NCBI GenBank assembly: GCA_045634325.1
Contig: JAZRAA010000050.1
Location: 1 to 46,370, forward strand
Direction: 5' to 3'
Source: URNF01 sp045634325
GTDB lineage: Bacteria; Bacillota; Clostridia; Oscillospirales; Acutalibacteraceae
DNA: 46,370 nt
Shown here: in pieces, positions 40,366-46,370 of the stretch
Layout of the letters: every line of letters starts with the position of its first letter
Position numbering within the stretch: the first letter of the stretch is position 1
The notes under the pieces: model-generated
What the model was told of the DNA's origin: nothing
Database searches by the model: none
What the model saw: only the letters and a program-made list of their open reading frames with translations
Made by a program: the position numbers and the translations under genes

Positions 40366-41355
40366 TTACAACAACGCTGTTGGGAGTTCTTCGTTGAGGC
40401 GGGTGAATGCAGGTGTGGGCGCAGGGAAGGTGGCGGGTTCTTCCATCTCGTCGACTGTATCAAAGTCCGCCTTGGTGGTCCGGGTGTCTGTATCCATATC
40501 CATATCCATATCCATATCCGCATCAAACGCACGCACGTCAACGGCACGTATGCCCGCCGCAAGCTGTTGCCGATACTGCGTGGGGGTGATGCCGATGTAT
40601 TTCTTGAATATCTTACAGAAAAACGCCGAATCGTAAAACGTGAGTGCGGCGGCAACATCTGCCAGCGAAACGGTTTCGTTTGCCAGCATCTCTTTCGCTT
40701 TTTCCAAGCGCAAATGGAGTATGTACTGGTTGGGCGCATCGCCCACAGCCGCTCTGAACGCCACACGGAACGCCGTCTCGGACATAGATGCACGTTTTGC
40801 CAGATCACTCACCTGTAGTTTCTCGTGCAGATGGTTTTCGATGTACAGCAGCGCATCCTCCATCGCCGCCAACGCCGTTTGTGCGGCATCGGTCAACTGT
40901 GCCAGCAAAGCGTACAGCGTGCTTTTGAGTTGCACGGCGGGGTATACCCGATTTTTATACAAATCTTGCATCTGCTCGAACAATGCACGCATATCGTCGG
41001 TCGCCGCCAGCACCTGCACCTCGTCTTGTAATTTCAACTGCCGTCCACTTGCACCAAGCAGGGTGAAGTGCACCAATATATCGGTGTAGGTCTCCGGCGT
41101 GCTGCCACGGAAGGTGAGGGTATAGCGTGCGCCTTTGGGAAGCAGCACAACGTCGCCTTTTTCCGCCACCAGCATTTCGCTGTTCGGAAAGACGATTTCC
41201 GCTTGCGCGCAACCGACATATAACAACCCATGGGAACTGCGCGGCACATCCAAAAAACGATGTCCGTCGCCGTCACTCCACGTCTGTTCGAATGCCGCAA
41301 TATCCGCAAAGCGAAAATTTTCACGGTACAAAGATGAAAAATACAACTCTTTCAC
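40366..41355 (-). CDS. AraC-family transcriptional regulator
   Basis: 329 residues from GTG 41355; the frame extends further upstream but only through repeat DNA. N-terminal cupin-like sensor (residues about 30-95: LLYVGCAQAEIVFPNSEMLV, then KGDVVLLPKGARYTLTF) and a C-terminal double helix-turn-helix (LQVSDLAKRASMSETAFRVA, then SLADVAAALTFYDSAFFCKIF and ITPTQYRQQL). After the DNA-binding domain is an unusual acidic tail of about 55 residues containing DADMDMDMDMDTDT. No strong ribosome site is seen before the GTG. The regulated genes are unknown; the flanking motif array is one candidate target. Confidence 0.86.
   Translation of the reverse strand: MKELYFSSLYRENFRFADIAAFEQTWSDGDGHRFLDVPRSSHGLLYVGCAQAEIVFPNSEMLVAEKGDVVLLPKGARYTLTFRGSTPETYTDILVHFTLLGASGRQLKLQDEVQVLAATDDMRALFEQMQDLYKNRVYPAVQLKSTLYALLAQLTDAAQTALAAMEDALLYIENHLHEKLQVSDLAKRASMSETAFRVAFRAAVGDAPNQYILHLRLEKAKEMLANETVSLADVAAALTFYDSAFFCKIFKKYIGITPTQYRQQLAAGIRAVDVRAFDADMDMDMDMDTDTRTTKADFDTVDEMEEPATFPAPTPAFTRLNEELPTALL
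40490..40520. repeat. Hexanucleotide microsatellite in the AraC tail
   Basis: About five tandem ATATCC units (plus strand) encode the (Asp-Met)n run. Because the unit is six bases, copy-number changes keep the reading frame and only alter tail length. Confidence 0.9.
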
Positions 41356-41618
41356 AGACAAAACACCCACATTTCGCCAATTTATCGGATACAGTATACA
41401 CCACCGTGTTGAAAAATACAATAGTTTTTTGAGAAAATATCCACTTTTCCACCAAGTTTTGCACATTTTTTCAATTTTACGCCTTTTTTGTGCCTTTGTT
41501 GATTTATACAACCATAAATATAGCGGTTTTTTGATAGTTTCTTGAAAACACAGTAATTTCAAGGATTTTATGGTGCGTGTTTTTGCGGTTCTTGGCTGAT
41601 TTCGTTGGAAAATACAAT
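41336..41618 (-). repeat. Spaced direct-repeat array, eastern part (four motif copies)
   Basis: Same motif and orientation as the western part, at 41336 (inside AraC codons 4-7, reading Leu-Tyr-Phe-Ser), 41411, 41501 and 41607, spaced 75-106 bp. The type A-B-A order at 41411/41501/41607 has nearly the spacing (90 and 106) of 40010/40100/40215 (90 and 115). The interval 41501-41607 shares TTTCAAGGATTT with 40100-40215. Confidence 0.7.
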
Positions 41619-41636
41619 TGCGGGTTGCGATAGAGG

Positions 41637-41693
41637 GGGTGAAGAATGAAGAATGAAGAGGAAAGAGGTGAGAGGGGATGGGGAAAGAAAAAA
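41637..41693. other. Purine-rich tract
   Basis: A run of G/A-rich sequence with tandem GAATGAA units, very low in pyrimidines, similar in character to 14351-14388. Not coding. Confidence 0.6.
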
Positions 41694-41711
41694 CCGCACC
41701 GAAAGGTGCGG
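41694..41711 (-). terminator. Terminator of the YitT/YczE-like gene
   Basis: CCGCACC-GAAA-GGTGCGG (41694-41711); read leftward it is followed by TTTTTTC. It lies 27 bp past the stop of the 41739 gene. Confidence 0.85.
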
Positions 41712-41738
41712 GTGCGGTTTGTTTTTTATTATAGGGTG

Positions 41739-42422
41739 TCAGCGGAAATATTTTTCCAAGTCCCACTTGTTTTTAAATTCAAAGAAATGTTCGAGCAGTT
41801 TTGAAAATCCACCGATGAGCAAGGCGTTGGTGGCGGCATTCACAAACGTTCCCCATTCGATGCCACGGAATACGCCAAATCCAAAAAACGCAAAGGATAA
41901 CGTCACCGACAACACCACGCTGCCAACGTCATATCCGGCCTTGATTTTGTTGATGTCTTTGCCGGTCTTGCGCGCCAGTTCTTTGACAATCAATTCATAC
42001 GCTTCGGGCGCAAGGTATGTATGGAAAAACAGCGATACCGCAAACGTACAACAACTCACGCCAACCACATACCACAGTATACGCAAAACAAACGTGCTGT
42101 CGGGCAAAGGCGCTATGATCGCCATTGCCATATCCAACAGCGTACCGTAAAACACCGCCGTCACAAACGAAAACAGGTAGAATGGTTTGCATTTGCGCAT
42201 GATGATGACGGTGGCAAGCACCAAAAGGCCCTGGAAACAGTATTCCGCAACGCCAAACGAAAACCACGGCAGCCACTGTGACACTTTCAAGTGCAATAAA
42301 TAGGCGGGCGCAACCACCATGGACATGCCGAAATCCGCTTTTTCGGTGAGCGCCGCTCCAAACGCCATGATAATGAGCCCCAGTAAATAGGAAAACTCTG
42401 TATAGAAAACCTTTTTCTTCAC
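41739..42422 (-). CDS. YczE/YyaS/YitT-family membrane protein
   Basis: 227 residues from GTG 42422 (GGAGGTGAG upstream). Five hydrophobic segments: YLLGLIIMAFGAALTEKADF near the start, GLLVLATVIIM, FVTAVFYGTLLDMAMAII, ILWYVVGVSCCTFAVSLFFH, then a polar loop with ELARKTGKDINKIKAGYDVG and a last pair (VVLSVTLSFAFFGFGVF). The GADxGMS-like KADFGMSMVVAPAYLLH and the DxxxxL loop fit the YczE/YitT group of uncharacterised integral membrane proteins, some of them next to regulators of antibiotic production or export. The role here is unknown. Confidence 0.82.
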   Translation of the reverse strand: MKKKVFYTEFSYLLGLIIMAFGAALTEKADFGMSMVVAPAYLLHLKVSQWLPWFSFGVAEYCFQGLLVLATVIIMRKCKPFYLFSFVTAVFYGTLLDMAMAIIAPLPDSTFVLRILWYVVGVSCCTFAVSLFFHTYLAPEAYELIVKELARKTGKDINKIKAGYDVGSVVLSVTLSFAFFGFGVFRGIEWGTFVNAATNALLIGGFSKLLEHFFEFKNKWDLEKYFR

Positions 42423-42536
42423 AGCCTCACCTCCAACCGTTCAAACGTCAAAATCCACCGCCATTCTACCGCACCCCGCCTCTAATGTCAACAAAAAGAC
42501 CGCCGGTTGACCAAGTGTTCTGAAGGACACTTGGTC

Positions 42537-42712
42537 AGTTTTATTCGCCATAGGCGAGTTATATTGCTTCGCTGTGATATTCGGCTAACGCCAAGTGGTA
42601 TTGCCCTTGGCGGTTTTGAGGCGAATAAAACCGCATGGTTTCAATATCACTTTTGATTTATCAAAAATATCACCGTGAGACCTGTCTCACAATATCACTT
42701 CTTTTGAGATTG
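42537..42712. repeat. Mosaic of short hairpins joined by GTGATATT-type linkers
   Basis: Small dyads (CGCCATAGGCG, GCTTCGC, GGCTAACGCC, GTGAGACCTGTCTCAC, TTGATTTATCAA) alternate with eight-base linkers. On the left the linkers read GTTTTATT, GTTATATT, GTGATATT, GTGGTATT; on the right they read AATATCAC three times, so the mosaic has an overall inverted layout around 42610-42640. Confidence 0.75.
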
Positions 42713-42715
42713 ATA

Positions 42716-42835
42716 AAAGGGTTTTAGGTTCTCCTAACAAGTGACATTTGGGCGCCCAACTGTCCTGCTTGTTACGGTATGAGACAAAACGAAAAGGATG
42801 TGTAGAAATTCTACACATCCTTTTACTGTCCTTAG
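42716..42835 (-). repeat. Structured repeat, copy 2
   Basis: Reverse-orientation copy of 34625-34747. Hairpin 1: 14-bp stem 42792-42805/42811-42824; conserved GGTATGAGACAAAA and CTGCTTGTTACGG; hairpin 2: 42743-42753/42754-42764 (inner pairs open as loop); hairpin 3: TTAGG-TTCT-CCTAA (42724-42737). The conserved single strands and changed-but-paired stems define a folded element. Confidence 0.75.
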
Positions 42836-42913
42836 CAACCCTACTCATTACACGGTGGGGATTGATTTATAAAGCCGCAAGAGGTTCCCTTTGGCTGATA
42901 GCATTTAAATTCG

Positions 42914-43326
42914 TTACAAAACCATAAACAACGTGCCCAGACCTATTAACACACATCCGATTACAGATTTAAACGTGAATTGCTCGTGCAAGAACACAAA
43001 AGCCAACACGAGTGTTATCACGACGCTCAGTTTATCAACAGGCACCACCTTGGATGCTTCGCCGATTGTAATGCCCGATAATAGCAAAGCCAAGATGCAC
43101 CTGTTGCAAGTCCTGATAAAATCAAAAACAACCAACTTTTTCGGCTAATATCACCTATTCCACCCTGCGCATTCGTAAGAAACACCATTCCCCAGGACAT
43201 AACCACCACAACAACCGTTCTGATAGCTGTTGCAAGAGAAGAGTTCACTCCATCAATGCCCACTTTGGCAAGAATGGATGTCAGCGCCGCAAAAACTGCT
43301 GACAACAACGCAAAAACGAACCACAT
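42914..43326 (-). pseudogene. EamA-family transporter, frameshifted
   Basis: The first part from ATG 43326 (GGGGTGTGATG upstream) reads WFVFALLSAVFAALTSILAK through GLATGASWLCYYRALQ, then changes frame near 43058-43070; the other frame continues GEASKVVPVDKLSVVITLVL to IGCVLIGLGTLFMVL and stops at 42914. Together they make one complete single-EamA-domain protein of about 137 residues (five membrane spans), a drug/metabolite exporter type. One missing base explains the break. It may be a true mutation or a base-calling error. Confidence 0.88.
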
Positions 43327-43506
43327 ATCATCACACCCCAAAAAAATTGTCGAATATAGTGTTATTATAACACTCCATATTTTTCCAATCAATATTTTTT
43401 TGCTGTTTTTTAAAACGGGGGGTGCAACAAACACAAAGCCCGCAACGATGAAACCCGCCAAGAACATGGGCCTGCTGCATTCCACAACAACGCTTTGTTG
43501 TTTTGG

Positions 43507-43535
43507 TTGCAATTGTACTATTAGTATGATAAGAT
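43507..43535 (+). promoter_or_regulatory. Promoter of the acyltransferase gene
   Basis: -35 TTGCAA (43507-43512) and -10 TAAGAT (43530-43535), 17-bp spacer, 80 bp before the start. The rest of the 290-bp gap from 43327 has no supported gene; a short minus-strand frame (MFLAGFIVAGFVFVAPPVL) could be a remnant. Confidence 0.55.
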
Positions 43536-43615
43536 GTTGTTACAAACTACTCCGCAAAAACGTTTTGCGATACAGCGACTGCTAAAAATTTTGCAATCGA
43601 AAAGGATGATGAAAA

Positions 43616-44695
43616 ATGAGACATGCCCTGCCAAGACCAAAAAGAAACGGGTACATCGATATCATAAAATTCTTGTTTGCGATCATTGTTTTTGAGTTCC
43701 ACGTCGGTACGGGAATCTTCCCCGGCGGCAGACTTGCCGTGGAAGGCTTTTTTATGATAAGCGGCTATTTTATGATGTGTACCATCGCCAAAAACAGATG
43801 CCCCGCAGACAACCTCGGCGTTTCCACCGTGCGTTTTTTGGCAAACAAATATAAAGCGCTTTTCTATTACCTTTTCCCCTCGGTCATCATTTCTTATATC
43901 GTCTCCTGTGTGCAATCAAATAAAACCATAAGAGACGCTCTTGTTCGCCTGCCACTGACATTTTTTGATATTGTACCCCTGCGCGTAGCGGGCTATGAAG
44001 GTTCTTATACCATCGGCATTTCTTGGTATCTCTCGGCAATGTTTATAGCGCTTGGTTTTTTATATCCGCTTGCAAAAAAATATCGACAAAACTTCACGCT
44101 TACGGTCTGTCCTTTGCTTACCCTTTTATTCTACGGGTTGCTCAGTAATCGCTTCGAACACCTTGCGGTAGCAACTGAGTTTTTGGAAGCTTCTATCATA
44201 AACGGCGGTCTTATCCGCGGTCTTGCGGGTTGCAGCGCCGGTGTTGTGCTGTACGAAATAACAAACCGCTTGAAAGACAAAACCTTTAAAGTTTCTTCAA
44301 AAGTTCTCTTTACCTTGATTGAAATTGCGGGCTTTGCGTTTGCATATTATCTGATGCATAACCATCCGAAATCACAGTATGATTTTGTTGCCGTATTCGT
44401 GATTTTCGGACTGCTTTTAATCGGCATCGGTCAGCTTTCCTTCTCGTCCACCATTTTCAGCGGCGGATGGACCAAACCGCTTGGCACCGCCAGTCTGCTT
44501 ATTGTGCTCAACCATTACCGTATCAACGTGTTTTTGCAGGGTGTTTACGGCAACGGTTATGCAAAAACCGAAAAAGTGTTCGTGTTGCTGGCGGCAGTCG
44601 TGGGCACTTGCTTCGTTGTTTGGGTGATTGCAAAACTGCTTGAATGTTTGTTTAATAAAATCGCAAAAACAAGTCTTTATAAAAAAGAAGCCTAA
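43616..44695 (+). CDS. Acyltransferase 3 family membrane protein
   Basis: 359 residues, start ATG 43616 with AAGGATGA upstream. About ten membrane segments. The opening RNGYIDIIKFLFAIIVFEFH, then GGRLAVEGFFMISGYFMM matches the OafA/WecH-type acyltransferase fold (catalytic His in FEFH; RLAVEGFFMISG is the usual EGFFxxSG). Later segments include ISWYLSAMFIALGFLYPLAK. It would add acetyl or similar groups to a cell-surface glycan. Base composition is slightly AT-richer than the left of the window. A single gene with its own promoter and terminator. Confidence 0.88.
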   Translation: MRHALPRPKRNGYIDIIKFLFAIIVFEFHVGTGIFPGGRLAVEGFFMISGYFMMCTIAKNRCPADNLGVSTVRFLANKYKALFYYLFPSVIISYIVSCVQSNKTIRDALVRLPLTFFDIVPLRVAGYEGSYTIGISWYLSAMFIALGFLYPLAKKYRQNFTLTVCPLLTLLFYGLLSNRFEHLAVATEFLEASIINGGLIRGLAGCSAGVVLYEITNRLKDKTFKVSSKVLFTLIEIAGFAFAYYLMHNHPKSQYDFVAVFVIFGLLLIGIGQLSFSSTIFSGGWTKPLGTASLLIVLNHYRINVFLQGVYGNGYAKTEKVFVLLAAVVGTCFVVWVIAKLLECLFNKIAKTSLYKKEA

Positions 44696-44703
44696 CATCA
44701 CAC

Positions 44704-44744
44704 AAAAAAACACCCCCGCGTTTGAAACGCGGGGGTGTTTTTTT
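44704..44744. terminator. Terminator hairpin, copy 1
   Basis: Perfect 20-bp arms (44704-44723 and 44725-44744) around one central G, with A7 and T8 tracts at the base. The inner 31 bases recur exactly at 46233-46263. Confidence 0.93.
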
Positions 44745-44821
44745 TGATAAGTGTTTTGTGCATAAAAACCGACGTATACGAGAATATTTATACGCATTGT
44801 TTTTATAATAGTAGTAAAAGG

Positions 44822-44891
44822 TTGACAAAAGTGGTTTAGAGTGTTAAAATGTACTTAAGTTAGTTAAATTTAGTGTTTTTAACGAACTTAA
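44822..44891 (+). promoter_or_regulatory. Promoter and operator-like dyad of the fic gene
   Basis: Consensus -35 TTGACA (44822-44827) and -10 TAAAAT (44845-44850), 17-bp spacer. Just downstream an inverted repeat TTAAGTTAGTT (44855-44865) and AACGAACTTAA (44881-44891) has one mismatch, covering the start of transcription, which suggests repression, possibly by the winged helix at the Fic C-terminus. Confidence 0.68.
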
Positions 44892-44939
44892 TTCACAAAA
44901 AAACAGGGAATATACTTTTTTGAAAGGAAAGTAACTGAC

Positions 44940-46133
44940 ATGGGTTATGTGTTGTTATCTCATCTGTTTTATAAAGATAAAAAAGAATATCAGGCTTTAT
45001 ACGAGCAAAGAATTTCGGCAGAATCTACACATGTGTTGCCGATAAAAATCGGCGAAAACAAGGCGTTTTATTGTTTATGCCCTGAAATTTACAGTATGAG
45101 TTTAAGAATATTGCAATTGGATAAAGTTGTTTCAAACATTCGGAGAAGTCTTCCTTCGAAAGCATTGATACAGTTTACCAATAAATGTTTGATTGATGAA
45201 ATCAAGCTTACCAATGATATTGAGGGCGTTTACAGCACGCGAAAAGAGCTTTCCGCCGTGTTGAACGAAATGAATAAAAAGGGGAAAAAGAAACGTTTTT
45301 ATGGGTTGTTAAAGAAATACAGAATGTTGACCAGCGACAACGAGTTTCCGTTAAACACCTCTAATGATATAAGGGAAATATATGATGATTTGGTTTTAAA
45401 GGAAGTTGCTGAGGATTGTCCGGATAATATACCCGATGGTGAAATTTTCAGAAAAGACATGGCTGAAATCACAACGCCAACGCAAAAAGTGATACACAGG
45501 GGTGCGTATCCTGAGACAAAAATTATTCAGCTTATGGAGCAAGCGCTTGGTATTTTAAATCAAAATGAAATACCGATACTCATCAGAATTTCTATTTTCC
45601 ATTATCTTTTCGGGTATATTCATCCGTTTTATGACGGAAACGGCAGAACTTCACGGTTCATCAGTAGTTATCTGTTGTCAAAGGAGTTTGAATTTTTAAT
45701 TGGGTTCAGACTTTCTTACACCATAAAAGAACACATAAAAAAATATTATGATGCGTTTGAGGAATGTAACAATAAAAACAATTTGGGAGATTTGACGCCT
45801 TTTATTATTATGTTTCTGAAAATCATTCTCGAGTCTTTCGAAAATTTGGTAGATGCTTTGCAAAAGAGAGAAGGTTTGTTATCTAAATATTGCGATGTAA
45901 TTGAGGAAAACAACGAAATGACCGATGAGATTAAAGATTTTGCTTTCGTGTTGATTCAAGTTTCGTTGTTTTCAGATGAAGGAATTACGAAAAAAGAGTT
46001 GTGTGAAGAGTTGAAAATCAGCAAGTCAACCGTGGATAAGAGGCTGGCAAAATTAAGGATGAGGGATATGTTGCTGGAAGACCGGAGCGGTAGAGCGACC
46101 AGGTATTTAATTGATTTAAATAAATTGTCATAA
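44940..46133 (+). CDS. Fic-domain protein with inhibitory motif and C-terminal HTH
   Basis: 397 residues, start ATG 44940 (GAAAGGAA upstream). TNDIEG (91-96) fits the inhibitory helix [S/T]xxxE[G/N]; the Fic core has IHPFYDGNGRTSRF (227-240) with catalytic His228 and full phosphate loop; residues about 338-395 form a winged helix (GITKKELCEELKISKSTVDK, then RLAKLRMRDML). It should AMPylate a protein target when inhibition is relieved, and may bind DNA. Such proteins occur as stand-alone regulators or toxin-like genes. Its AT-rich composition and codon use differ from the left two thirds of the window, consistent with transfer. Confidence 0.93.
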   Translation: MGYVLLSHLFYKDKKEYQALYEQRISAESTHVLPIKIGENKAFYCLCPEIYSMSLRILQLDKVVSNIRRSLPSKALIQFTNKCLIDEIKLTNDIEGVYSTRKELSAVLNEMNKKGKKKRFYGLLKKYRMLTSDNEFPLNTSNDIREIYDDLVLKEVAEDCPDNIPDGEIFRKDMAEITTPTQKVIHRGAYPETKIIQLMEQALGILNQNEIPILIRISIFHYLFGYIHPFYDGNGRTSRFISSYLLSKEFEFLIGFRLSYTIKEHIKKYYDAFEECNNKNNLGDLTPFIIMFLKIILESFENLVDALQKREGLLSKYCDVIEENNEMTDEIKDFAFVLIQVSLFSDEGITKKELCEELKISKSTVDKRLAKLRMRDMLLEDRSGRATRYLIDLNKLS

Positions 46134-46135
46134 TT

Positions 46136-46225
46136 GCTTTTGCCGAGAAGCAATACCACCCGACGCAGAAAACCGATTCCGAAACCGAACGCTCCGCATT
46201 CCTCTACGGCAGAATCGACCTGTAA
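46136..46225 (+). pseudogene. Gene tail without a body
   Basis: Directly after the Fic stop a frame reads AFAEKQYHPTQKTDSETERS, then AFLYGRIDL and TAA at 46223, followed at once by terminator copy 2. This has the look of a genuine protein C-terminus, but the frame meets a stop at 46121 and has no start. Because the arm is duplicated in the palindrome, the real gene may run leftward from beyond the window edge instead. Protein not identified. Confidence 0.55.
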
Positions 46226-46232
46226 AAACAGC

Positions 46233-46263
46233 AACACCCCCGCGTTTGAAACGCGGGGGTGTT
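46233..46263. terminator. Terminator hairpin, copy 2
   Basis: Same 31-base core as at 44709-44739, here extended by GC and A5/T5 tracts (arms pair from 46224 to 46272) before merging into the larger palindrome. Confidence 0.9.
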
Positions 46264-46370
46264 GCTGTTTTTACAGGTCGATTCTGCCGTAGAGGAATGC
46301 GGAGCGTTCGGTTTCGGAATCGGTTTTCTGCGTCGGGTGGTATTGCTTCTCGGCAAAAGCAATTATGACA

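Larger units (their letters stand above)
42502..42840. mobile_element. Composite hairpin element related to the 34.6-kb insertion
   Basis: Bounded by AAGGACACT (42523-42531) on the left and ACTGTCCTT (42825-42833) on the right, inverted versions of one motif. On the left is a long terminal hairpin (TGACCAAGTGT...ACACTTGGTCA, 42508-42535), then the hairpin mosaic, then the structured repeat. It shares its right core and the module GTTTTATTCGCC (inverted) with the insertion at 34610-35437 but carries no gene. Confidence 0.6.
46126..46370. repeat. Perfect 245-bp palindrome ending at the window edge
   Basis: Arms 46126-46247 and 46249-46370 (122 bases each) are exact reverse complements around a single G at 46248. 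The centre is terminator hairpin copy 2. The left arm starts within the last three Fic codons and the right arm stops at the last base of the window. It could be a fold-back assembly or amplification artefact, or the beginning of a larger inverted duplication. Confidence 0.97.

Noticed and set aside
41356..41766. N-terminal extension of the AraC protein to 41766
   Set aside because: The added residues translate repeat DNA and a purine-rich tract and have no domain; the open frame reflects few stops in that strand.

Overview
The window reads as chromosome of an endospore-forming Clostridia bacterium, most likely Oscillospirales/Ruminococcaceae-like. That placement is inferred from gene content: the sporulation proteins YlbJ, YqfC and YqfD, the Firmicutes order yqfC-yqfD-phoH-ybeY-era-yqzL-recO-mutS2, an archaeal/eukaryal-type prolyl-tRNA synthetase, and roughly 50 percent GC. 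Genes are dense, with ATGA-type overlaps, canonical -35/-10 promoters spaced 16-18 bp and strong hairpin terminators. No phage, plasmid, rRNA operon or CRISPR array is present.

Layout. 1-1155: 5' part of an NhaC-type Na+/H+ antiporter. 1237-4170: a zinc-uptake operon (Zur-like repressor, ZnuA lipoprotein, ZnuC ATPase, ZnuB permease) with a Fur/Zur-type box over its promoter. 4181-7201: a degenerate P-type-ATPase-like membrane protein and an RlmB-type rRNA methyltransferase. 7311-11032: glycolytic operon pgk-tpiA-gpmI. 11058-14220: an RNA m5C methyltransferase, a PHP phosphoesterase and two small proteins. 14394-14783: tRNA-Gly(GCC) and a Cys-rich small protein. 14829-26109: sporulation and housekeeping genes ending in mutS2 and secA. 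26125-27222: ychF. 27281-33999, leftward: proS, two cyclophilins, an alpha/beta hydrolase, a membrane-anchored MurF and Ddl, i.e. protein folding and peptidoglycan precursor synthesis. 35454-39656: CPA2 antiporter, class II aldolase, DUF1846 protein.

From about 39.6 kb to the right end the DNA becomes accessory. There is an AraC regulator flanked by an array of short same-orientation repeats (ten copies of a 12-bp motif), a YitT/YczE-like membrane protein, a hairpin-mosaic element, a frameshifted EamA transporter, an acyltransferase, and an AT-rich Fic gene between two copies of one terminator hairpin. The window ends in a perfect 122-bp-arm palindrome that may be an assembly fold-back.

The most unusual items are these. 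(1) A repeat of about 125 bp occurs twice (34.6 and 42.8 kb) with stems that differ in sequence but stay paired; one copy sits in an 828-bp insertion, carrying a DUF4304-like gene, that splits a terminator hairpin at its loop. (2) The same-orientation motif array around the AraC gene. (3) The P-type-ATPase homologue whose phosphorylation and hinge motifs are eroded while its fold is kept. (4) The terminal palindrome containing the tail of an otherwise missing gene. All identifications come from reading translated sequence; no database search was run.
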